From NCBI GenBank assembly GCA_019055375.1, contig JAHQIW010004486.1:186001-250000 (forward strand): a DNA stretch of 64,000 nucleotides, given 5' to 3'. The DNA comes from Parelaphostrongylus tenuis (taxonomy: Eukaryota; Nematoda; Chromadorea; Rhabditida; Metastrongylidae). The notes beneath the pieces were generated by a model, which was not told where the DNA came from, did no database searches, and saw nothing but the letters and a program-made list of their open reading frames with translations. The translations under genes and the position numbers were made by a program. Positions 11,901 through 19,511 of the stretch are shown here, one piece after another (position 1 is the stretch's first letter; each line of letters opens with the position of its first letter).

Positions 11901-12535
11901 AAATTTTGCTTTATAATAATCACCGCTTTCTTTACGACGTGGAAAGCACCTGAACGCTCACTCACTATTTTTACAAATTCGATCACTGTGAGCTATTTCC
12001 AAAAGAGTAGTAACCGTACTTTTCAATCCATCCCATATTGTTGAAGATTTTCCTCCATCGATCGGCGATCACGTTGACAAAAAAGGCGAGCATAAACGTC
12101 AGTGGTATATAGTCGAGCTTCTCGTTACAATAAAAGGCAATCTTCTCGAATTTCCTGAGTTTCAAAGTCTTTCTTCTCAGAGTTTTTTCTGTTTTCAAAT
12201 AGTTTAAATGTCATATTTGCTCAAAGCAATATATTACGAATGATTTCGAAAATAGTTATGTTAACAGCGACATAGTGACGTTTGTTTGGGATTATCTGCA
12301 AAATCGTTTAGTTGACGAAAAAATAAATAAATGGACGATGAGAAAATAAAACTCACCTTTGTTGATAAGAATTCAAAGCATAGCGATATATTGCGAATAC
12401 AACATAGTAACCAAATATCCATATGGCGAATTCCGTTTTCACGGATTTCCATATGGATCCACGCCACCGTAGGAGTAATTTGAGATAGGTGAACGAAGAG
12501 ACCGACGAGACATCACGGTTGTATGAGATCGTCAT
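1288..12535 (-). CDS. bestrophin-family anion channel, gene B (split, possibly broken)
   Basis: Bestrophins are pentameric calcium-gated chloride/anion channels of the plasma membrane. Seven exons are visible on the minus strand: 12357-12535, 12020-12154, 2737-2833, 2592-2669, 2038-2127, 1439-1501 and 1288-1372. They carry the N-terminal RWRGSIWK segment, the neck helix [42 protein letters not shown] and the calcium-clasp block [11 protein letters not shown]. Splice sites are canonical and exon lengths and phases match gene A. The roughly 225 nt matching gene A exons 3, 4 and the first part of 5 were not found between 2833 and 12020, an interval that holds an RTE copy. The gene may therefore be a pseudogene, or those exons may be too diverged to see by eye. 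The neck Gly seen in gene A is Ala here. Confidence 0.7.
1439..1501 (-). CDS. bestrophin B exon 8
   Basis: 63 nt, ttttag acceptor, gtcaaa donor. Encodes [21 protein letters not shown], a pore-region helix. Same length as gene A exon 8. Confidence 0.9.
2038..2127 (-). CDS. bestrophin B exon 7
   Basis: 90 nt, phase 0, ctgcag acceptor and gtaac donor. Encodes [18 protein letters not shown] and a short variable loop ending AKTT. Same length as gene A exon 7. Confidence 0.85.
2592..2669 (-). CDS. bestrophin B exon 6
   Basis: 78 nt, phase 0 at both ends, ttcag acceptor and gttgg donor. Encodes [14 protein letters not shown] then [12 protein letters not shown], the conserved D-W-x-P-I-P segment of bestrophins. 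Same length as gene A exon 6. Confidence 0.9.
2737..2833 (-). CDS. bestrophin B exon 5b
   Basis: 97 nt with a tttcag acceptor and gtatac donor. Encodes [18 protein letters not shown] and [12 protein letters not shown], matching the [10 protein letters not shown] half of gene A exon 5. In gene B the corresponding first half (about 58 nt) must be a separate exon and was not located. Confidence 0.85.
2907..2936. repeat. (TA)n microsatellite
   Basis: About 15 TA units flanked by degenerate TATG/TACA runs, in the intron before gene B exon 5b. Confidence 0.9.
3100..3881. other. intronic stretch with a PLE-end motif
   Basis: No coding signal. The one recognisable item is a GGCT-CTGAAGA...GGCC-GAAAC...AGCC motif at 3215-3250 (+), which also occurs at the ends of the PLE copies here and probably marks an old PLE terminus. 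The rest is unassigned. Confidence 0.4.
3882..7230 (-). mobile_element. RTE-clade non-LTR retrotransposon, full-length but degenerate (copy 1)
   Basis: An RTE element encodes an apurinic-type endonuclease followed by a reverse transcriptase that copies its RNA at a nicked target. On the minus strand the order is: start near 6927 ([19 protein letters not shown]), [10 protein letters not shown], endonuclease fragments to about 6315, the charged linker [17 protein letters not shown] (5914-5465), then RT ([43 protein letters not shown] near 4715) and the C-terminal [16 protein letters not shown] region. Many frame breaks make it inactive. The 3' end has two copies of an ACAGGTGAT-like repeat, as is typical of RTE tails. 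Length of about 3.35 kb equals copy 4. It sits within the gene B interval, in the same orientation as the gene. Confidence 0.9.
7231..7940. other. unassigned stretch
   Basis: No conserved frame, RNA or clear repeat was recognised in this AT-rich segment. Confidence 0.4.
7941..8140 (+). repeat. hammerhead family 1 repeat, shortened tandem copy
   Basis: An AATGTTTATTGCGA...CAAAAACAGTCGA segment occurs at about 7948 and again at about 8100, with the ribozyme and the GGCGTACCAACC flank between. It is therefore one unit plus the start of a second. The period is only about 152 bp because the middle of the 267-bp unit is missing. It is diverged from the array at 18780-19608. Confidence 0.75.
7999..8047 (+). 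ncRNA. hammerhead ribozyme motif, family 1 (type I)
   Basis: Core CTGACGA at 8005-8011, GAAAC at 8028-8032, palindromic stem III ACACCGGTGT, then A and predicted cleavage between 8041 and 8042. Stem I is GGGCCA with TGGCTC. Compared with the array copies (GGGTCA/TGACCC) one U-A pair has become C-G, a compensatory change. Stem II is weaker here, with one mismatch. Confidence 0.7.
8140..9640. repeat. dispersed repeat family D, several degraded copies
   Basis: Copies at about 8575-8790, 8960-9240 and 9330-9640 share family D landmarks: a run resembling 'gagtgttagtaatcattcgaaagctt', a 'gcgctgta' block, and (A/T)-rich joins, in both orientations. No coding potential. Short open frames here are chance. 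8140-8575 is otherwise unassigned. Confidence 0.5.
9641..11039. repeat. unassigned stretch containing an inverted pair of PLE-end motifs (10205-10460)
   Basis: Minus-strand motif at 10236-10270 (CTGAATA...GCC-GAAAC-GTTGGCT) and plus-strand motif at 10391-10427 (GGCT-CTGAAGA...GC-GAAAC) face each other, as do the two ends of the PLE at 41586-43507. I read this as the collapsed ends of a PLE with the middle lost. No other feature is seen. Confidence 0.4.
11040..11160. repeat. AT/ATAC-rich simple repeat
   Basis: Imperfect TATG, ACAT and TA runs over about 120 bp, immediately before a mariner fragment. Confidence 0.8.
11165..11410 (+). pseudogene. mariner transposase N-terminal fragment
   Basis: Reading frame from about 11168 gives [15 protein letters not shown], then an in-frame stop, then [10 protein letters not shown]. 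This matches the mariner HTH pattern (AWGE...TARKWF...SGRP). The sequence after 11310 is shared with the fragment at 17216-17500, including a 'gcatgagta..gcgaatttgtt' block. No catalytic domain. Broken by a stop and probable frameshifts. Confidence 0.65.
11411..12019. other. unassigned intronic stretch of gene B
   Basis: No coding or structured element recognised; AT-rich. Confidence 0.4.
12020..12154 (-). CDS. bestrophin B exon 2 (neck helix)
   Basis: 135 nt between an actcag acceptor and a gtacgg donor, the same length as gene A exon 2. It encodes [34 protein letters not shown] and NNMGWIEK. The Ile and two Phe residues that line the bestrophin neck are kept; the Gly before the second Phe is Ala. 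Confidence 0.85.
12357..12535 (-). CDS. bestrophin B exon 1
   Basis: Starts with ATG ([15 protein letters not shown]) and contains [11 protein letters not shown] followed by the first membrane helix [14 protein letters not shown]. It ends at a gtgag donor and is 179 nt, exactly the length of gene A exon 1. Confidence 0.85.
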
Positions 12536-13140
12536 ATATCAGTAAGTCCTGGAATGAGAACAGATGCCTAACTGAATATGCTACGGAAAATGAATAAAGA
12601 GCACACAGTCGACGAATTAAGTTAGTGCGATTCAAATGAATGCTTTCAATAGAGTCATTTATGAGGGCAAGAGGCACTGGCGTATTCGAGTAGTGTAAAG
12701 GTTTTCAAGTACACACTTATGTGTCTAATGAATTTGACATCCTACATCCCGAATCTTTTTGAAGAGTAGGTCAGTAGCTAGCCATTTTTAGTCAACTGGC
12801 GGTTGCTGTTGGAGAAAGGTTCAGTCCTTCAACAGTCCAGAGATTATCTTGATAGCATTGTCAGCTCTAGCCGATCTTTTCTGTCGGAGTAAATCTTGTC
12901 ACCCGAAGAATCATGGGAGATGATAATGATCCCAGCATGACTTTACTCATAATTGAGCTTTTTAAAGAAATAATGAAATCATTCTTGAAGTATACGGCAG
13001 TAGTGGTTACTCAATTCCTTCTCTGCAGCATAGTAACTTAGAATTTTCTTTGTCACAGTGCGGAGATGAACTATTGAGGGAATTTGCATCAGTACATCCT
13101 GCTTTAGCAATCTTCATTCGAATATTACCACTCTCTTCCT

Positions 13141-13142
<2 letters not shown>
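12536..13142. other. upstream region of bestrophin B
   Basis: Would contain the promoter and 5' UTR of gene B. No confident promoter element or upstream exon can be called from sequence alone. Confidence 0.35.
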
Positions 13143-13226
<84 letters not shown>

Positions 13227-13239
13227 ACACACACACACA

Positions 13240-13336
<97 letters not shown>
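13143..13336. repeat. (CA)n microsatellite, about 195 bp
   Basis: Nearly pure CA dinucleotide run with three CACCACA interruptions. The long His-Thr and Cys-Val open frames across it are artefacts of the repeat. Confidence 0.97.
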
Positions 13337-13338
<2 letters not shown>

Positions 13339-13769
13339 TACACGTACTTCTCTTTTTCTTACACCTGTCTTTTTTTTTTACTATAAAATAGGGCATTGCT
13401 AGCGGGTTGGCATTCATGAGTAGTTTTCCAGGCTATTTCACAAAGTTTTGTGATTCAGTGAATATCATTGAAATGGTAAATTATGAATCATTTGGTATTA
13501 TTTGAATACCAACACCTTCAAAACGATCCAAATCAAAGCAATACAAACAAACATGTAACAAAAGAATGATTCAGAAGAGCTATTAAAGGACAAAGCACTA
13601 TTCAGAATACGAATGGCTCTAAAAAAGATAGAATCAATGTCGGCGTTTGATGCCTACATTTCCAATACTTTGATATGACATAGTTCTGACGCAGTTAGGA
13701 CTGGTTACGGTATTGAAAGCCAATTAGTAGAAGTTTGAAAACAAATTTAAGTTACTTTATTTGATCTTT
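13337..13769. other. unassigned stretch
   Basis: No gene or repeat family recognised. Confidence 0.35.
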
Positions 13770-14010
13770 ATCACAGTTTTTTACTCTGTGCGGATAGCAT
13801 TTCAAGCATCCAGTTCGTCTTTTCTCGCTCATAGCTTGATTGAGAATTTGTCTTCATCATGAACGTTGCAGAATATTGATTGAGCACATCTCCTCACATC
13901 TTTGAGGATAGCCACACTAGAGCGTCTCGTAGAGCTTTTGTTTTTTATGGTCTGAAAGTTTTGAGGGATCAACCCTGGATCGAGCATCACTAACCACCCA
14001 GACGCCTTCC
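13770..14010 (+). repeat. dispersed repeat family R2, copy 1
   Basis: Shares with 27545-27875 and 53230-53545 the ordered landmarks: 'cacagttttt' start, 'tagcatt..agttcgt', 'cttcatcatgaac', 'tattgattgagca' and 'tgaggatagcc'. Noncoding, about 240-330 bp. Identity of the family is not known to me. Confidence 0.6.
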
Positions 14011-14117
14011 AATCATGCGTTTAATCTGTATTAGTAAATTTTTATTACAAATTTTTGAAATTGTTTCTGCAATCACTTAACATAGAAATCACACCTTTCG
14101 TTTCCAGTGTTTTCCTA

Positions 14118-14367
14118 GCGCCATGCATTCGACTTCTCAAGTTCGTTTGAGGTGACTGAATGCATATCTGCCCTTACAATGAATGACTCGCGGAGGCCTC
14201 CCGCTAAACCGAGTCAGTGTTGCTTATCCTTCTAGACAAGTCTGAGACGTGTTTGGTACCACCGACCCTGGAGGGATGGATGGCTTGGTGAGCCATGAGC
14301 GCGAGATCGAACCATTGACCTCGTGTGCGACGCAGTGCACCTCTAACCACTGCGCCACATGTGCTCC
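14118..14367 (-). mobile_element. tRNA-derived SINE, copy S1, inserted in the hammerhead element
   Basis: Read on the minus strand the head is tRNA-like: GTGGCGCAGTGGTTAGAGG (A box) and GGTTCGATCTC (B box). A body with CTCACCAAGCCATCCATCC follows. It is flanked by the 9-bp duplication gttttccta (14109-14117 and 14368-14376). The far 3' tail is missing compared with S4. Confidence 0.85.
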
Positions 14368-14462
14368 GTTTTCCTAATAACACGCTCGAATTTCAGCATA
14401 TCTAATAATAATTACTTGAGGTAACATGTCATGTGGTGTGTTAAATAGGCTGACTTGTAGAG

Positions 14463-14504
14463 CCCGATACACGTGTTTTGACCTTGACGGTCTCATCAGT
14501 CGGG
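14463..14504 (-). ncRNA. hammerhead motif, family 2, left arm
   Basis: Core CTGATGA, stem II GACC/GGTC, stem III ACACGTGT, GTA cleavage triplet, stem I CCCGA/TCGGG. The G of GAAA is replaced by A (AAAAC), so activity is doubtful. Confidence 0.6.
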
Positions 14505-14782
14505 CATTGCCCTTTGTCTTTAGCGAATCCTCTCAAGGCGCTCAGTCTCCCATACTAAGAGTCGGCGACGGCGACTATTTACACTGTATGTCAAGTGAAA
14601 TTATCACTGAACATACAGTGTTGTACACTCGATTGCTCTTGGGTGGTATCGTTAGTATACTATACCTTTCGTTTCGAGTGTTTCCTTAAGACCATGCTCA
14701 AATTTCAACATATCGCTTAATTATTATTTGAGCCACCATGTCAAGTAGTCTGCTAAATGGAGGGCTAAACACAAAGGTACTG

Positions 14783-14824
14783 CCTGACTGATGAGACCGC
14801 CAAGGTCCAAACACGTGTATCGGG
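14783..14824 (+). ncRNA. hammerhead motif, family 2, right arm
   Basis: Stem I CCTGA/TCGGG (one G-T pair), core CTGATGA, stem II GACC/GGTC, then CAAAC instead of GAAAC, stem III ACACGTGT and predicted cut between 14819 and 14820. The lost G12 would probably abolish cleavage. Confidence 0.6.
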
Positions 14825-14885
14825 CCGTGTGTAAGTCTTTTCATTTAACAGACCACATGACATGTTGGCTCAAATAATAATTACG

Positions 14886-14897
14886 ATATATATATAT

Positions 14898-14947
<50 letters not shown>
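14886..14947. repeat. (AT)n microsatellite
   Basis: About 60 bp of AT dinucleotides with one break, abutting the family 2 element. Confidence 0.95.
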
Positions 14948-14949
<2 letters not shown>

Positions 14950-15487
14950 TTTCCTTCTGAAGTACCAAATGCTTTCGTAATATTGGAGTGGAATCTATAG
15001 CAACAGTCATGAAAATATTTATAGATAAATTCAGAATGTTATTCGGAAAACGATTCTATTGTTATCATTGCTTAATCAGCTATGTGAATAAATCAAAAGT
15101 GACGCGGCAACAAGCACTATAAGAGAAAAATGAATGTTACCCCAAAATTGCAGTAACGAAAATTCTTTAGACAGCCGTAACAGCCACCAGGATTTTATGA
15201 TAAAATCGAAAGAAGTCGTTAATATATTTTGCAAGAGGGAATTGTGGACAGGAAGTTTGACTAAGCTGAAAACAAATTGCCAGAAAGTGTTCATACTGAA
15301 TATATCGAAAGCCTGTTTTTACTTGATATTTAGTAACGATAGTAGCGAAAAGATTACAATAGTACGATGGATAATGCTCTGCAGATGGCCAATTTTTTGA
15401 AAAGTGCACCTTTCATTCAACTTTAATAAACATAGAGGTGAACAATGTATGTCTGGTCTTTATGGTCACTTGTGATGGTCTACCGAT
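14948..15487. other. unassigned stretch
   Basis: Overlapping open frames of under 90 codons occur on both strands, without recognisable domains or splice context. I do not call a gene. Confidence 0.35.
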
Positions 15488-15600
15488 GGATCAACTCAAT
15501 GTTGCTATCCTTCCAAATGAGGCTGGTGCCAATTTGCTGACCCCGGATGGAATAAAGAGTTGGTGAGCCAGAGACGCGAGAAATCATGAGTGGGGAACGA
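15488..15600 (-). mobile_element. degenerate SINE fragment (S5)
   Basis: Matches the SINE body ('ggtgccaattt.ctgaccccgga.gga' and 'ttggtgagcca.aga.gcgag') but the tRNA-like head is eroded. Confidence 0.55.
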
Positions 15601-15684
15601 ATTGGGCTACAGAATACATGGTTTTCCTACTACATTATTGCACTGCACTACAGCTAGTAGGTGTAAGAAGTGAATAAAACGTCG

Positions 15685-15774
15685 ATGCGAAATTGTAAAC
15701 CATGTAAAAATACGAATATCATCATTCTCGTTACGCTAGCCTTTGGCGCGAATTCTTTTATAAACGTTCACAAG
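15685..15774 (+). CDS. possible short first exon with a signal-peptide-like segment
   Basis: ATG frame of 30 residues with a hydrophobic stretch (NIIILVTLAFGANSF) that runs into a good gtgagt donor at 15775. No partner exon with a known domain was found downstream. Weak evidence; it may be chance. Confidence 0.15.
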
Positions 15775-17215
15775 GTGAGTCCGATGATGTTTGAGGACAT
15801 TGGGAAAGAAAGGGGCAGTCTTAATGCTGACCGCGTGGCCTTTATAGATTACATTGTGGGTGGAGATGATGTATAATGTATTATAGGTTCAACGAATCAT
15901 CGGAAAGATGAGTTTTCCGACATGATATTGAGAAGGAGCAATGGACTTATCCGAAAGCGTTGCGTTTCATAATGCAAACAGGTTTCTTTTAGTGATGGAG
16001 GATAATTGTTGAAGGAAACTTTGATTTCATGATGACAGTCCTTACAACAAAAATAGGAGACAGTAGCGCTACTCTATTGGCCAACAATTTAAAGTTGTTC
16101 TTTTGTCGTCCTTTGATCATCAATATACTATCCGATATCTTTGAGAAAAGCATAACCCGCGAAGTGACTCATTTCACTATTGTGATAACATTTGTCTCCG
16201 TGATGTTCTCCATAATAACAATCGCCGCATTGCATTGATGATCCTCGTTTTTATTGAAATCTTTAACGATGCAAATAGTCAATGTCGGGTCTACTAAGGG
16301 TGTTCGAGTAGTAGTTACTCTACCAATGCACCGATTCTTCCCATTGTCTTATGAAATGAGTAACAAATCGATGTCGACGAACTCTTCGCGAATTCCGCAA
16401 TCGAATGCCAAGAATTTCGCGCATACACGAATATATGCTATTGTTTATCTCAAGGGAGTGCAGCAGTGGAGAGAGCTGCCCTGTAATGCACATTGCATGA
16501 ACGGCTCAATACCGTGACTCAAGCTCACCAAGCCTTTCGGTCGTCTAAAGTCGCCAAACGGATACGATTTGTCTACGTGAATAAGAACACAACCTTTATA
16601 GCTCATAGTTTGGTAGACTATCTAAGTCATTCTATAAGCTAAATATGCATTCAAACACCTTTGAAGACGAATACAGAGGCTCCAAAAACTGACGAACGAA
16701 CACTCTTTTGCTAATTAAGAGATGAGGAAAATCAGAGCATATTGATATTACAACGATAATATCAAAGAGTAGAGCTCTCCTGGTAACGTTACCTTGAATC
16801 GTTTCCTTTGAAAGAAAATGCCAGCTCATTCAACCAGGCAAGCATTGTTTATGACGGAAAATCATTTACGGGAATGTATTACAGAAACTTTATGAGTCAC
16901 CGTAAATGTGGCAGTGCACACCTCACTTTATCTCAATCTCTTACTTCCATCAAGAACATCCGTTGTCCTCGGACGCGTTTTTACATGTTGCTGACACTCA
17001 GGCTTAACCTGCTTACCATCACTGAAAGGTTCAGCCCTATACTTGCTCGATAATAAAAGCGGGATTTGATGCAAATATATCTTAGGTCTTTTCATAAGTT
17101 TTGGCACTAGAGCATTAAACATCAAATTTCAAATTCATGTACCACAAGTAATTGAAACTGCTCATTTTTTGTGAATTTGGTATACAAATTGCCTAAGATG
17201 AAGCTGTCTTAGGAA
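15775..17215. other. unassigned stretch
   Basis: Several open frames of 60-90 codons (for example about 16029-16238 and 16254-16517 on plus) show no family resemblance and could be chance. No repeats recognised. Confidence 0.3.
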
Positions 17216-17500
17216 CAAGTTCGCTTGCCGCTCATGCACGAATGGCGCGTAGGGCATAATGCTGTGAAGCGGCTCGCAAGAACAATGAAGCTTGGGGAGA
17301 TAATAGTGTTGCAGAAAGGGCGGCTAGAAAGTGGTTTGAAAGTTCGAAGCTGAAGAGAACAGTAGAGGATCACTCCCTCTCGGACCGTCAAAATTAAGCT
17401 CCGTAAGTCTTGCACGCTGCTTCATTAGCTTTTCCCTCTAATCGTCATTCGTGCATGAGTAGCAATCGAATTTGTTTCCAAAACTGTCTTGCTCATTCGG
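17216..17500 (+). pseudogene. mariner transposase N-terminal fragment
   Basis: From about 17270 one frame reads EAWGDNSVAERAARKWFES then VEDHSLSDRQ, the mariner HTH region with the typical W-F. The flanks contain an inverted pair of a 'ctcatgcacgaatg' block (about 17234 and 17445), so the fragment lies in a small rearranged palindrome. It is homologous to 11165-11410. Confidence 0.7.
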
Positions 17501-18821
17501 TCCGTTAAACGACTGCCATCTGTCAAAAGCAATTTGCAGGCTTTTGTGGGCAGGGACGATTGGCCGCCGAATTCGCCTCATCTTACCCCAATGGATTACT
17601 CCGTGTAGTCTATCACCTGTATCACCTGTCGTCCCGTTGATCGTCGAGTGACTCGAGCGGGTACCAGCAACTCTTCCATTTTTCCCTATCGCGTGCAAGA
17701 GTAGCCCAGTGGGTCCTCCTCGCTCTAGGAATTCGCTGAGCATCATATCTTTCTTCCATCGCTTTCGTGAAGAAATCGGACCAACGGGCCGGTGGTCTTC
17801 CTGTAGAGCGCTCGAGGAATCCAGTCGGTAATGGCTCTCGTCCATCGCTTGTCGTTGAAGCCCATCACGTATCCAGCCCGCTTTATTTTCGATATCCTGA
17901 CGTGTAGAACGGCGTCTCTGATTTTCGATCGTTGACGTAGGTCGGAACTTCGGATCCTTTCTCTCATTTGTGAGATGCGGGATACTCCTAGCATCGACCT
18001 TTCGACTGCGCGTTCGATAACGGCAAGTGATCTTTCATCCTGCTTACGTAGCGACCAGGTTTCTGCTGCATACGTTAGGGCAGGGATAATTGTCGAGTGG
18101 AAAAGGTGGGCACGGAGTCGGATGTTCTTTGTCCTCTTCACTACATCTTCGATGCTCTTAAACGTTCCCCAAGCCGCTCGTTTCCTCCTGCTCAACTCTG
18201 GGGCTAGGTCGTTCATCATGTTGATTTCACGACCTAGATAGATGTAACTGGAGCATTCGGAAATTGTCGTTCCGTTGAGCGTGAATGGGGCATTAGAAAC
18301 CCATCCGTTCCTCATGAACATTGTTTTCGTTAGATTCAGTTGAAGACCGATCTTTCCACAGGCGTTATCGAAATCAGTCAACATTCGTTCCGCTTGGCTG
18401 ATGTTTGGTGTTATGAGAACGATATCGTCAGCAAAGCGAAGATGGTTTAATTGTCGACCGTCAATTTTCACTCCCATTTCGTCCCATTCTAATGTTCGCA
18501 TGACGTTTTGCAGGGTGGCAGTGAATAGTTTTGGCGATATTGTATCGCCTTGTCGAACCCCTCTTCTTACGTCAATGGTGATATTGTTGTAGAATGGAGA
18601 TATTCTGGTCGTGAAATCTTTATAAAGCTCACGAAGGATCATTATGTACCGAGTAGGGACGCCCTGGTTATCCAGAGCCTCTATAACCGCTTCTGTTTCC
18701 ACTGAATCAAAGGCTTTTTTCAGATCGATAAATGTGAGACGGAGTGGTCGTTTGTACTCTCGCGAAACTTCAATGAGTCCAAAAAAGAATGATTTAAGCT
18801 CAAAAAGGGGTTGGTACGCCA

Positions 18822-18869
18822 GGGTCATACACCGGTGTCTCGGAGGTTCGTCCTCCTCATCAGTGACCC
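18822..18869 (-). ncRNA. hammerhead motif in unit 1 (core mutated)
   Basis: Same fold as units 2 and 3, but the core GAAAC reads GAGAC. A change at this invariant A is expected to stop cleavage. Stems I, II (GGAGG/CCTCC) and III are intact. Confidence 0.75.
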
Positions 18870-19088
18870 CCGCCCCACATTCAGCCCTGCATTGAAGCAA
18901 GGAGGGAGGCGTATGTGGTGATGGCACAGTGTACTATGACACTGTACCATCACCACCTCTCAGTCGATAGATTTTTGCTGTTAGATCGAAACTAATTCAA
19001 AAGATCGACTGTTTTTGAAACCCCCAAAAAACATTCAATATAATTCCAAAAAAGAATGATTTAAGCTCAAAAAGGGGTTAGTACGCCA

Positions 19089-19136
19089 GGGTCATACACC
19101 GGTGTTTCGGAGGTTCGTCCTCCTCATCAGTGACCC
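19089..19136 (-). ncRNA. hammerhead ribozyme, unit 2 (consensus core)
   Basis: Stem I GGGTCA/TGACCC, core CTGATGA, stem II GGAGG-acgaa-CCTCC, GAAAC, palindromic stem III ACACCGGTGT, then A as the base 5' of the predicted cut. All conserved hammerhead positions are present. Confidence 0.85.
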
Positions 19137-19356
19137 TCGCCCCACATTCAGCCCTGCATTGAAGCAAGGAGGGAGGCGTATGTGGTGATGGCACAGTGTT
19201 CTATGACACTGTATTATCACCACCTCACAGTCGATAGATTTTTGCTGTTAGACCAAAACTAATTCAAAAGATCGACTGTTTTTGAAACCCCCAAAAAAAC
19301 ATTCAATATAATTCCAAAAAAGAATGATTTAAGCTCAAAAAGGGGTTAGTACGCCA

Positions 19357-19404
19357 GGGTCATACACCGGTGTTTCGGAGGTTCGTCCTCCTCATCAGTG
19401 ACCC
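19357..19404 (-). ncRNA. hammerhead ribozyme, unit 3 (consensus core)
   Basis: Identical core and stems to unit 2. The unit is truncated just beyond stem I, where the array turns into an inverted copy. Confidence 0.85.
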
Positions 19405-19463
19405 CCGCCATCACACATTACGCTCCCTCCTTGCTTCAATGCAGGGGCTGAATGTGGTGGCGG

Positions 19464-19511
19464 GGGTCACTGATGAGGAGGACGAACCTCCGAAACACCG
19501 GTGTACGACCC
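19464..19511 (+). ncRNA. hammerhead ribozyme, inverted unit
   Basis: Plus-strand copy with core CTGATGA, stem II GGAGG/CCTCC, GAAAC, stem III ACACCGGTGT and predicted cut between 19505 and 19506. The first pair of stem I is A-C instead of A-U; the rest is paired. Confidence 0.8.

Larger units (their letters stand above)
14088..14886. repeat. hammerhead family 2 fold-back element (with nested SINE)
   Basis: The outer arms are inverted: 'gtaacatgtcatgtggt' near 14421 pairs with 'gaccacatgacatgttg' near 14853. Each arm carries a hammerhead motif pointing outward (14463-14504 on minus, 14783-14824 on plus). A 'tttcgtttc.agtg..ttcct' block at about 14099 and again at about 14670 shows a repeat unit near 310 bp. 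A SINE interrupts it at 14118-14367. The element ends against a long (AT)n tract. Confidence 0.75.

Noticed and set aside
13050..13417. Long His-Thr and Cys-Val frames
   Set aside because: Pure artefact of the CA repeat.
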